Positions 40,603-50,120 of a stretch of DNA of 64,000 nucleotides are shown one piece after another; positions within the stretch are counted from its first letter, which is position 1, and each line of letters opens with the position of its first letter. Location of the stretch: contig NZ_SOZA01000009.1 in the NCBI RefSeq assembly GCF_004519305.1, positions 62,001 to 126,000 of the forward strand, given 5' to 3'. This DNA comes from Pseudomonas sp. RIT623. Lineage in GTDB: Bacteria; Pseudomonadota; Gammaproteobacteria; Pseudomonadales; Pseudomonadaceae. The position numbers and the translations under genes were made by a program. Under the pieces are notes generated by a model. That model saw nothing but the letters and a program-made list of their open reading frames with translations, had not been told where the DNA came from and searched no databases.

Positions 40603-40747
40603 CCGCGTCGCCTGGTTCGCCAGCAAGCTGGCTCCTACGGGTATTGCAGGCCGTAACCGTTGTAGGAGCCGGCTTGCCGGCGAACACCGGCGTAGCCGGT
40701 GCCATCCTCCGCGCCGCCTGGTTCGCCAGCAAGGCTTGCGCCTACAG
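40603..40747. repeat. REP/BIME unit of the GTAGGAGCCGGC family
   Basis: Contains GCCAGCAAGCTGGCTCCTAC, then GTAGGAGCCGGCTTGCCGGC, AGCCGGTGCCATCC and GCCAGCAAGG, homologous to the three-unit array at 27870 but with a different spacer. Lies between convergent DUF962 and phosphoesterase genes. Confidence 0.88.
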
Positions 40748-40764
40748 GAAGCGCCGCGACTCGT

Positions 40765-41580
40765 TCAGGCCGTCTCGCCCAGTGCCGCCAAGCGTTGCGC
40801 CGTCTCCCGGGCCTGGGCCTCGGCGAAACGGTAAAGCTCGATCTGCCCATCCCAGTGCTCGATCAGCGCCGTGCACGACTCCACCCAGTCGCCACAGTTG
40901 AGGTATTCCACCTCGCCGACCTTACGGATCTCGGCATGGTGGATATGCCCGCACACCACGCCCTGGAAGCCACGCCGGGTGCACTCATGGGCGATGGCAT
41001 CCTCGAAGTCGCTGATGAAGTTCACCGCGCCCTTGACCTTGTGCTTGAGGTACGCCGACAGCGACCAGTAGCCATAGCCATAGCGGGCCCGCCAATGATT
41101 GAGCCAGCGGTTGAGCACCAGGGTGAATTCGTAGGCACGATCGCCCAGGAACGCCAGCCAGCGGTGGTAGCGGGTAATCACATCGAACTGGTCGCCGTGG
41201 ATCACCAGCAGGCGCCGGCCATCGGCCGTCAGGTGCTCGGCCTCGTCCACCAACTGGATGTTGCCGAGCATCAGCTTGGAATAGCGGCGCAGGAATTCGT
41301 CGTGGTTGCCGGTGACGTAGATCACCTCGGTTCCGCGCTTGCTCAAGGTCAGCAGGCGGCGGATCACGTTGGTATGGGCTTGCGGCCAATAAATGCCGCT
41401 GCGCAGCTTCCAGCCATCGATGATGTCGCCGACCAGGTAAATGCGGTCGGCCTGGTAACCCTTGAGAAAGTGCGCCAGGTGCTCGGCCTGGCAGTCCCGG
41501 GTACCCAGATGCACGTCGGAGATCCAGAGGGTGCGCACACGCTGCTTGCGCGAGGGTCGGGCGAGTTCGGCATGGGTCAT
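40765..41580 (-). CDS. LpxH-like UDP-2,3-diacylglucosamine pyrophosphatase family phosphoesterase
   Basis: 271-aa calcineurin-like metallophosphoesterase with all five metal motifs: WISDVHLGTRD, VGDIIDGW, VTGNHDEF, VIHGDQFD and VVCGHIHHAEI. It resembles the larger LpxH2-type branch rather than canonical LpxH (about 240 aa), so lipid A synthesis is possible but not certain. The start at 41580 has a GGAG ribosome site. Divergent from an AraC regulator. Confidence 0.85.
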   Translation of the reverse strand: MTHAELARPSRKQRVRTLWISDVHLGTRDCQAEHLAHFLKGYQADRIYLVGDIIDGWKLRSGIYWPQAHTNVIRRLLTLSKRGTEVIYVTGNHDEFLRRYSKLMLGNIQLVDEAEHLTADGRRLLVIHGDQFDVITRYHRWLAFLGDRAYEFTLVLNRWLNHWRARYGYGYWSLSAYLKHKVKGAVNFISDFEDAIAHECTRRGFQGVVCGHIHHAEIRKVGEVEYLNCGDWVESCTALIEHWDGQIELYRFAEAQARETAQRLAALGETA

Positions 41581-41703
41581 GGGCAGGCTCCGGCGCTGTT
41601 TGCTGGAGACTGGCAGGCGCAGGTGACAGGTTGGTGGCAATCCGGTGACGATCTGCGCGCCGGCGCAGGGTGTACACTGCCTGCCTGCACACGAGGACTT
41701 GCC

Positions 41704-42498
41704 ATGACCACCGGCCCGCTGCTGTCGCTGCGCCATTACCGCCACGACCTGATCGCCCATAGCCACGACCATTCGCAACTGGTGTTCGGGCTAGGCGGGC
41801 GTCTGGATTTCGAGGTGCAGGGCCGTGGCGCGCGGATCGATCGCCAGGACCTGATGGTGGTGCCGGCCGGTGCTCACCATACCTGCGGCAGCCCCGCCGG
41901 CAGCCAATGCCTGGTGCTGGACATACCACCCGGGCAGTGGCTCGAGCAGCACCTGGGCGAGCATGTCGACAACAGCCGGCGCTTGCTCGACTGCCCCGGC
42001 GCCCTGAGCCTGGACAGCCGCCAGCAGCAGCTGGTCGACTGGCTGGCGAGCAGCCCTGTGGACGACCCGCTGATCGCCCGCCAGGGCGCCGTGCTGTTGC
42101 TGGCCAGCCTGCTGCCTCACGCCGGGCCCGCGATAGCGGCCAGCAAGCGCCTGCCCTATGCCGCCTTCGACCGGCATATCGAGCAGCACGCCGCCTATCC
42201 ATTGCAGGTCGCCGACCTGGCGCGGCTGGCCGGGCTATCCAGCGCGCGGCTGCATGCGCGGTTCGCCAGCGAGTGCGGCATGACGCCGATGGACTATATC
42301 CGCCAGCGGCGGCTGTCGATGGCGCGGCGACTGTTGCGCGACACCCCGCTGCCGGTGGGGGAGGTCGCGGCGCGGGTGGGCTATGGCTCGCAAAGCGCCT
42401 TCAGCGCGGCAGTGATGCGAACATTCGGCTGTACGCCGCTGGCGTTGCGCCGCGAGTCTGGCGACAACGGGCGCGAGGCGGGCGACAGAACTGCCTGA
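41704..42498 (+). CDS. AraC-family regulator with cupin domain
   Basis: 264-aa regulator with an N-terminal cupin (HSHDHSQLVFGLGGRLDFEV, LMVVPAGAHHTCGS) and C-terminal AraC domain (LQVADLARLAGLSSARLHAR, VGEVAARVGYGSQSAFSAAV). Regulators of this form usually sit beside and control DMT or MFS exporters; an EamA exporter follows in the same direction after a REP element. Confidence 0.88.
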   Translation: MTTGPLLSLRHYRHDLIAHSHDHSQLVFGLGGRLDFEVQGRGARIDRQDLMVVPAGAHHTCGSPAGSQCLVLDIPPGQWLEQHLGEHVDNSRRLLDCPGALSLDSRQQQLVDWLASSPVDDPLIARQGAVLLLASLLPHAGPAIAASKRLPYAAFDRHIEQHAAYPLQVADLARLAGLSSARLHARFASECGMTPMDYIRQRRLSMARRLLRDTPLPVGEVAARVGYGSQSAFSAAVMRTFGCTPLALRRESGDNGREAGDRTA

Positions 42499-42531
42499 GG
42501 ATCGAACGTACACTGCTGCCTATATCGACTT

Positions 42532-42596
42532 CATCGCGGGTCAAGCCCGCTCCCACATGCCTTGTGCATGATCTGTGGGAGCGGACTTGCCCGGCG
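42532..42596. repeat. REP pair (GTGGGAGCGGGC family)
   Basis: GGGTCAAGCCCGCTCCCAC faces TGTGGGAGCGGACTTGCCC, separated by about 18 bases, between the AraC regulator and EamA genes. Confidence 0.85.
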
Positions 42597-42637
42597 AAGG
42601 AGCCAGCACGCAACGCTCACCGCAGCCAAGGATCACC

Positions 42638-43525
42638 ATGAACCAACGCACCGCCCTCGGCGCCCTGCATATCGGCGCGCTGTTCTTCGGCCTGACCGGC
42701 GTCTTCGGCAAACTGGCCGCCAGTGCCAGCCCCTCGATCATCGTCTTCGGCCGCGCCGCGTTCGCCGTGCTGGCCCTGGGCCTGTTCGCCGGCCTGGCGC
42801 GCCAGGCCTGGCAACCGCTGCGCGGCCAGGACTTGCGCCGCCTGCTGCTGGGAGGTGTGCTGCTGGCCGGGCACTGGGTGAGCTTCTTCATCGCGGTCAA
42901 GGTCGGCGGCGTGGCCATCGCCACCCTCGGTTTCGCCAGCTTCCCAGCCTTTACCGTGATCCTCGAGGGCCTGCTGTTCCGCGAACGCATTCGCCGCAAC
43001 GAGGCTGTCCTGGTGCTGCTGGTGAGCATCGGCCTGGTGCTGGTCACTCCTGCCTTCGACCTGGCCAGCGAGGCCACCGGCGGGCTGCTCTGGGCGTTGC
43101 TCTCGGGCCTGCTGTTCTCGCTGCTGTCGCTGACCAACCGCGCCGGCTCCGGGCGCCTGCCCGCCGTGCAGGCGGCGCTGTGGCAGAACCTGGTGGTGAG
43201 CCTGTGCCTGCTGCCGTTCGCCGCGCCGGGCCTGGCAGTCGTGGCGCCCATGGACTGGCTGTGGATCGCCATGCTCGGCATCTTCTGCACCGGCGTCGCC
43301 CACAGCCTGTTCGTCGCCAGCCTGGCGGTGATCAAGGCGCGGACCGCAGCCGTAGTGTTCGGTATGGAGCCGGTCTACGGCATCGCCGTGGCCTGGGTGG
43401 TGTTCGCCGAACAGCCGACCCTGCGCATGCTCGCTGGTGGTGCCTTGATCATCTTCGCCATCGTCCTGTCCAGCCGCCTGGCCGCCGAGCAACCCACCCG
43501 GCGGACCATGGCCGAAAGCGCCTGA
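42638..43525 (+). CDS. EamA/DMT-family exporter
   Basis: 295-aa membrane protein with ten predicted helices in two EamA repeats (LHIGALFFGLTGVFGKLAAS; GLLWALLSGLLFSLLSLTN). Members export amino acids, metabolites or drugs; substrate not evident. Likely controlled by the upstream AraC regulator. Its TGA stop directly abuts the opposite-strand stop of the SelW-like gene, forming TGATCA. Confidence 0.9.
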   Translation: MNQRTALGALHIGALFFGLTGVFGKLAASASPSIIVFGRAAFAVLALGLFAGLARQAWQPLRGQDLRRLLLGGVLLAGHWVSFFIAVKVGGVAIATLGFASFPAFTVILEGLLFRERIRRNEAVLVLLVSIGLVLVTPAFDLASEATGGLLWALLSGLLFSLLSLTNRAGSGRLPAVQAALWQNLVVSLCLLPFAAPGLAVVAPMDWLWIAMLGIFCTGVAHSLFVASLAVIKARTAAVVFGMEPVYGIAVAWVVFAEQPTLRMLAGGALIIFAIVLSSRLAAEQPTRRTMAESA

Positions 43526-43807
43526 TCAGCGATCGTTGTGACCCAGGTCGCGCTGCGGATCGATCTGGTCACGCACCCGCTGCTTGAGCGCCTTGGCCTC
43601 GGGGAAGCCGCCGTCGGCTTTGCGCTCCCAGATCTGCACGCCGTCGCAGGTGATGCGGAACACCCCGCCGGTACCAGGTTCCAGGGCGACCTGGCCGAGG
43701 TCGTCAGCGAAGGTGCTGAGCAACTCCTGCGCCAGCCAGGCGGCGCGCAACAGCCATTGGCACTGGGTGCAATAAGTGATGACAATTTGCGGCTTGTTAT
43801 CGGGCAT
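43526..43807 (-). CDS. SelT/SelW/SelH-family thioredoxin-like protein
   Basis: 93-aa Rdx-family protein with a CTQC redox motif near the N-terminus (VITYCTQCQWLLRAAWLAQE); in selenoprotein relatives the second position is selenocysteine. Other family features are EPGTGGVFRITCDG and IWERKADGGFPEAK. Cytoplasmic redox role unknown. Divergent from the patatin gene across 66 bp. Confidence 0.9.
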   Translation of the reverse strand: MPDNKPQIVITYCTQCQWLLRAAWLAQELLSTFADDLGQVALEPGTGGVFRITCDGVQIWERKADGGFPEAKALKQRVRDQIDPQRDLGHNDR

Positions 43808-43873
43808 GTCGGGGAACTCCGTGGGAAGGGCCGCTTATACTAGCGGTCTTTACCCTCTGGTTTGAGACTCACG

Positions 43874-46057
43874 ATGCGCCGCTTGCTGTTCTGCTTCCTG
43901 TTGCTCACCTCCCTCACGGTGCAGGCCATCGACGCGCCCCGGCCGAAGATCGGCCTGGTGTTGTCCGGCGGCGCCGCCCGTGGCCTGGCGCATATCGGCG
44001 TGCTCAAGGCTCTCGAGGAACAGGGCGTGCGCATCGACGCCATCGCCGGCACCAGCATGGGCGCGGTGGTCGGCGGGCTGTATGCCTCTGGCTACAGCAT
44101 CGCCGAACTGGAGAAGCTGGCCACCACCCTCGACTGGCAACAGGCGCTGTCCGACGCGCCACCGCGCAAGGACGTGCCGTTCCGGCGCAAGCAGGACGAC
44201 CGCGACTTCCTGGTCAAGCAGAAGCTGAGCTTTCGCGACGACGGCAGCCTCGGCCTGCCCCTGGGGGTGATCCAGGGCCAGAACCTGGCCCTGCTGCTGG
44301 AAAGCAAGTTGGCCCACACTGCCGACATCCGCGACTTCGACAAGCTGCCGATCCCGTTCCGCGCCGTGGCCACCGATATCACCAGCGGCGAAAAGGTGGT
44401 GTTCCGCCGTGGCCACCTGCCCCAGGTGATCCGCGCCAGCATGTCGATCCCGGCGGTGTTCGCCCCGGTGGAGCTGGACGGCCGCCTGCTGGTGGACGGT
44501 GGCATGACCGACAACATCCCAGTGGATGTGGTGCGCGAGATGGGCGTCGACCTGGCCATCGTCGTCGACATCGGCACGCCGCTGCGCAACCGCAAGCAGC
44601 TGGCCACGGTGGTGGATGTGCTCAACCAGTCGATCACCCTGATGACCCGGCGCAACTCCGAGGAGCAACTGGCCAGCCTGCGCCGCGAGGACATCCTGGT
44701 GCAGCCGCCACTGGCAGCCTTCGGCGTCACCGACTTCGGCCGCGCCCAGGACATGATCGACGCCGGCTACCGCGCCACCCGCGGTCTCGACCCACGCCTG
44801 GCGGCGCTGCGTCAGCCCGAAGGCGACGCCAACCTGGCCGTGGCCCGCTCGCCGCGCCAGCGCACGCCGATTATCACCGCGATCAAGGTGGAGAACGACT
44901 CCAAGGTCAGCGACGACGTGATCCGCTACTACATCCGCCAACCCATCGGCGAACCGCTGGACCTCGGCCGCCTGCAGACCGACATGGGCACCCTGTACGG
45001 CCTCGACTACTTCGACCAGGTGCAGTACCGGGTGGTGCACAAGGGCGAGGACAACACCCTGGTGATCAATGCCCGCGGCCGGCGCGGCGGCACCGACTAC
45101 CTGCGCCTGGGCCTGAACCTGTCCGACGACCTGCGCGGCGACAGCGCCTTCAACCTTGGTGCCAGCTACCGAGTCAACGGCATCAACCGTCTTGGCGCCG
45201 AATGGTTGACCCGCGCGCAGATCGGCGACCAGCAGGAGCTGTACAGCGAGTTCTACCAGCCGCTGGACGTCGGTTCGCGCTACTTCATCGCTCCTTACCT
45301 GGACCTGGGCTCGCAGAACGTCGAGGCCACCCTCGACAACGACCCGGTGGCCGAGTATCGCCTCGAGCGCTATGGCTTCGGCCTCAATGTCGGTCGGCAG
45401 ATCGGCACTTACGGCGAAGTGCGCCTGGGCGTGGGCAAGGCCTGGGGGAATGCCGAGGTGCGCATCGGCGACCAGGACCTGCCCAAGGTCAGCTTCAACG
45501 AGGGTTTCTACGAACTCAAGTACTCGTTCGACACCTTCGACAACGTGTACTTCCCGCACAGCGGCGAGGATATCGGCCTGACCGTGCGCAAGTACGACAA
45601 GTCGCTGGATTCGGACCAGGACTACCGGCAATGGCTGGTCAACCTGGACAAGGCCATCAGCAGCGGACCGAACACCCTGGTGCTGGGCGGGCGCTACGGA
45701 AGAACCCTGGATGACGCCGAGGTGGTGACCTCAAGCTTCGTGTTCGGTGGCGCGCGGCAGCTGTCGGGCTTTCGCCAGGACTCGGTCTCCGGGCAGAACA
45801 TGAGCCTGCTACGGATGGTCTACTACCGCCGCCTGACCCCGCGGGCGTACCTGCCGCTGGACTTCCCGCTGTACCTGGGCGGTTCGCTGGAGCGCGGCCG
45901 GGCATGGAACAACGACAATGAGTTCGACAGTGGCTACATCAACGCGGCGAGCATCTTCCTGGGGCTGGAAACGCCGCTGGGGCCGCTGAACCTGAGCTAT
46001 GGGACCAACGATGCCCATGAGAAGGCGGTGTACCTGAACCTGGGGCATACGTTCTAG
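43874..46057 (+). CDS. PlpD-like patatin phospholipase, type Vd autotransporter
   Basis: 727-aa protein: signal peptide (RRLLFCFLLLTSLTVQA), patatin domain with oxyanion loop SGGAARG, nucleophile Ser in IAGTSMGAV and Asp in LVDGGMTD, then a POTRA-like domain and a C-terminal 16-strand BamA/Omp85-type barrel ending in an aromatic residue (YLNLGHTF). Length and order match P. aeruginosa PlpD (about 728 aa), whose lipase domain is secreted through its own barrel. It hydrolyses phospholipids. The start at 43874 is preferred for the signal peptide. Confidence 0.93.
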   Translation: MRRLLFCFLLLTSLTVQAIDAPRPKIGLVLSGGAARGLAHIGVLKALEEQGVRIDAIAGTSMGAVVGGLYASGYSIAELEKLATTLDWQQALSDAPPRKDVPFRRKQDDRDFLVKQKLSFRDDGSLGLPLGVIQGQNLALLLESKLAHTADIRDFDKLPIPFRAVATDITSGEKVVFRRGHLPQVIRASMSIPAVFAPVELDGRLLVDGGMTDNIPVDVVREMGVDLAIVVDIGTPLRNRKQLATVVDVLNQSITLMTRRNSEEQLASLRREDILVQPPLAAFGVTDFGRAQDMIDAGYRATRGLDPRLAALRQPEGDANLAVARSPRQRTPIITAIKVENDSKVSDDVIRYYIRQPIGEPLDLGRLQTDMGTLYGLDYFDQVQYRVVHKGEDNTLVINARGRRGGTDYLRLGLNLSDDLRGDSAFNLGASYRVNGINRLGAEWLTRAQIGDQQELYSEFYQPLDVGSRYFIAPYLDLGSQNVEATLDNDPVAEYRLERYGFGLNVGRQIGTYGEVRLGVGKAWGNAEVRIGDQDLPKVSFNEGFYELKYSFDTFDNVYFPHSGEDIGLTVRKYDKSLDSDQDYRQWLVNLDKAISSGPNTLVLGGRYGRTLDDAEVVTSSFVFGGARQLSGFRQDSVSGQNMSLLRMVYYRRLTPRAYLPLDFPLYLGGSLERGRAWNNDNEFDSGYINAASIFLGLETPLGPLNLSYGTNDAHEKAVYLNLGHTF

Positions 46058-46082
46058 CGGCAAGCGGCAAGCTTCAAGCCCC

Positions 46083-46125
46083 AAGAAAAAGCGGATCGCG
46101 TAGATGCACAGATCCGCTTTTTCTT
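46083..46125. terminator. Bidirectional terminator
   Basis: Perfect 15-bp arms AAGAAAAAGCGGATC / GATCCGCTTTTTCTT with a 13-base loop, between the convergent patatin and MarR genes; T-rich on both strands. It is nested in a longer CAAGCTTCAAG-type palindrome like that at 37510. Confidence 0.9.
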
Positions 46126-46149
46126 GAAGCTTGAAGCTTGCAGCTGCTG

Positions 46150-46587
46150 TCAGGACTTCTCGAGATTATCGAGAATCTTCGCATGCACGCGCATGCACAC
46201 TTCCATGTCGGCCTCGTCTATGCCGGTGAACAGCTCGAGGCGCAGGGCGTTGGCGATGGTCTCGATCTGGTCGATCAGCGGCTTGGCCGGCGGGCACAGC
46301 AGGATCTTCTTGGCCCGGCGGTCTTCTATCACCGCCTGGCGGCGCACCAGGCCCTGGCTTTCCAGGCTATCGAGCAGGCGGGCCAGGGTCGGGCCCTCGA
46401 CGCCCACGCTCTGGGCCAGCTCACGCTGGGTCGGCGCCTCGTCGAAACGCGCCAGGTGCAGCAGCACCAGCCAACGCGCCTGCGATAGGTTGAGCCCGGC
46501 CAGGCGGCGGTCCAGTTCGGCACGCCAACCCCGGGACATCTGGGCCAGCTGCATGCCGAAGCGGTGTTGGTTGTCGGTAAGTGGCAT
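46150..46587 (-). CDS. MarR/SlyA-family transcriptional regulator
   Basis: 145-aa winged-helix repressor: LNLSQARWLVLLHLARFDEA, PTQRELAQSVGVEGPTLARL as recognition helix, and wing RQAVIEDRRAKKI. Ligand unknown. Two overlapping palindromes just upstream (46607-46627) suggest autoregulation. No divergent partner gene lies immediately beside it. Confidence 0.9.
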   Translation of the reverse strand: MPLTDNQHRFGMQLAQMSRGWRAELDRRLAGLNLSQARWLVLLHLARFDEAPTQRELAQSVGVEGPTLARLLDSLESQGLVRRQAVIEDRRAKKILLCPPAKPLIDQIETIANALRLELFTGIDEADMEVCMRVHAKILDNLEKS

Positions 46588-46606
46588 AAAAAACTCAATA
46601 ACCAGA

Positions 46607-46619
46607 ACTAATTATTAGT
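46607..46619. promoter_or_regulatory. Palindromic operator candidate for the MarR regulator
   Basis: ACTAAT-T-ATTAGT is a perfect 13-bp palindrome 20 bp upstream of the MarR start codon. It overlaps a second palindrome, ATTAG-TCAG-CTAAT (46614-46627). AT-rich dyads of this size are typical MarR sites. Confidence 0.65.
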
Positions 46620-46725
46620 CAGCTAATCATGCCCCGATCGATCCGGCAAGGCTCAGCGCCGAGGAAATCGCTGATAGTTGTGTAAGGGCATGACAAAGAT
46701 CAGCAAATGGCGCAAATGCCCGCGA

Positions 46726-48873
<2,148 letters not shown>

Positions 48874-49117
48874 TTGCCACTCCAAAATCGCCGTACCATC
48901 CTGGACTCAGGCTGGACGATAAATCCGCCGCGCACACACCGAATGCGTAAGCGGTTTTTGCCGGATGGCCGCAAAACGCCACCTGGCACGAAAAACCGCG
49001 GAGTATACCCGACTGCCGCGTACCCCGGCATGCCCCGGTGACAGACGTTCGCTTTGCCCCGCGAGCGCCGCAAGGTGCTAGAATTCAGCATCGTTTATTC
49101 CCCAAGGTAGCCCTGTA

Positions 49118-49705
49118 ATGTCCTTCGCCGAGCAACTGACCCGCCTGCAAGCCTTCCTCGACGCCGATGAGCTGCACGAAGAAGCGCTGGACTACGTCGC
49201 CGCCCACGGCTACCTGACCGCGCTGTCGATCTGCTCCGAGGAAGTTCCAGAACGCGAATGGATCGACGCGCTGTTCGCCGAAGAACCCCATTACGCCAGC
49301 GATGCCCAGCGCACCGAGATCGAAGCCACCCTGGTCGCGCTCAAGGGCCACATCGCCCGCCAGCTGGCCAGCGACGAGGAATTCGACCTGCCGTGCGAGC
49401 TGGACCTGACCGACGAGCCGGACGATTCCGACCTGCGCGGCTGGTGCATCGGCTTCATGGAGGGCGTGTTCCTGCGTGAAGAGGCCTGGTTCGAGAACGC
49501 CGAGGAAGAAGTCAGCGAAATGCTCCTGCCGATCATGGTCGGCTCGGGCCTGTTCGACGAACAGCCCGAGTTCGCCGACATTGCCAGCAACGCCAACCTG
49601 CAGGACGACATGATCGTGCAGATCCCCGAGGCGCTGAGCGCCCTGTTCCTGCTGCTGCACGCCCCCGAAGAGAAGCCTGCCCTGCTCAAGCCACGCCACC
49701 ACTGA
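49118..49705 (+). CDS. YecA/YgfB family (UPF0149) protein
   Basis: 195-aa acidic helical protein with the YecA-family pattern GYLTALSICSEEVP and LRGWCIGFMEGVFLREEAWF. It lacks the C-terminal SEC-C zinc motif that some YecA proteins have. Function unknown. It is 5 bp upstream of the YbaN-like gene and may be co-transcribed with it. Confidence 0.9.
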   Translation: MSFAEQLTRLQAFLDADELHEEALDYVAAHGYLTALSICSEEVPEREWIDALFAEEPHYASDAQRTEIEATLVALKGHIARQLASDEEFDLPCELDLTDEPDDSDLRGWCIGFMEGVFLREEAWFENAEEEVSEMLLPIMVGSGLFDEQPEFADIASNANLQDDMIVQIPEALSALFLLLHAPEEKPALLKPRHH

Positions 49706-49710
49706 TCGAA

Positions 49711-50079
49711 GTGGTGCGCTACCTGCTGCTGGCCCTCGGCTGGCTCAGCGTCGCGCTGGGGGTGGCGGGGATCTTCCTGCCGGTATTGCCCACCACCCCG
49801 TTCCTGCTGCTGGCGGCGGCCTGCTTCGCCCGCAGCTCGCCACGTTTTCACCACTGGCTGGTGAACCACCCGAAACTCGGGCCGTGGATCCGCGACTACC
49901 TAAGCGGTGAGGGGATCCCGCTCAAGGGCAAGGTCTACGCCATCGGCTTGATGTGGGCCAGCATCGGGCTGTCCTGCTACCTGGTACCGTTGTTCTGGGC
50001 GCGGGCATTCATGCTGACCAGCGCGGTGCTGGTCAGCGCCTGGATCCTCAAGCAGAAGACCTTGCACCGGCCACGGTAA
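49711..50079 (+). CDS. YbaN-family (DUF454) inner-membrane protein
   Basis: 122-aa protein with three to four helices and the family signature GVAGIFLPVLPTTPFLLLAA plus ACFARSSPRFHHWLVNHPKLG. The start is GTG 49711 (or the next GTG), without a strong ribosome site, consistent with coupling to the preceding gene. Role unknown. Confidence 0.88.
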   Translation: MVRYLLLALGWLSVALGVAGIFLPVLPTTPFLLLAAACFARSSPRFHHWLVNHPKLGPWIRDYLSGEGIPLKGKVYAIGLMWASIGLSCYLVPLFWARAFMLTSAVLVSAWILKQKTLHRPR

Positions 50080-50084
50080 CGCCA

Positions 50085-50108
50085 TCGCGGGGCAGGCTTG
50101 CCCCGCGA
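50085..50108. terminator. GC-rich hairpin between convergent ybaN-like and adhesin genes
   Basis: TCGCGGGGCA / TGCCCCGCGA with a 4-base loop (perfect 10-bp stem), 5 bp after one stop codon and 12 bp before the other. It lacks a T-run, so it may be a REP half used as a transcript-end stabiliser. Confidence 0.55.
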
Positions 50109-50120
50109 CTCGCTGCTGGC

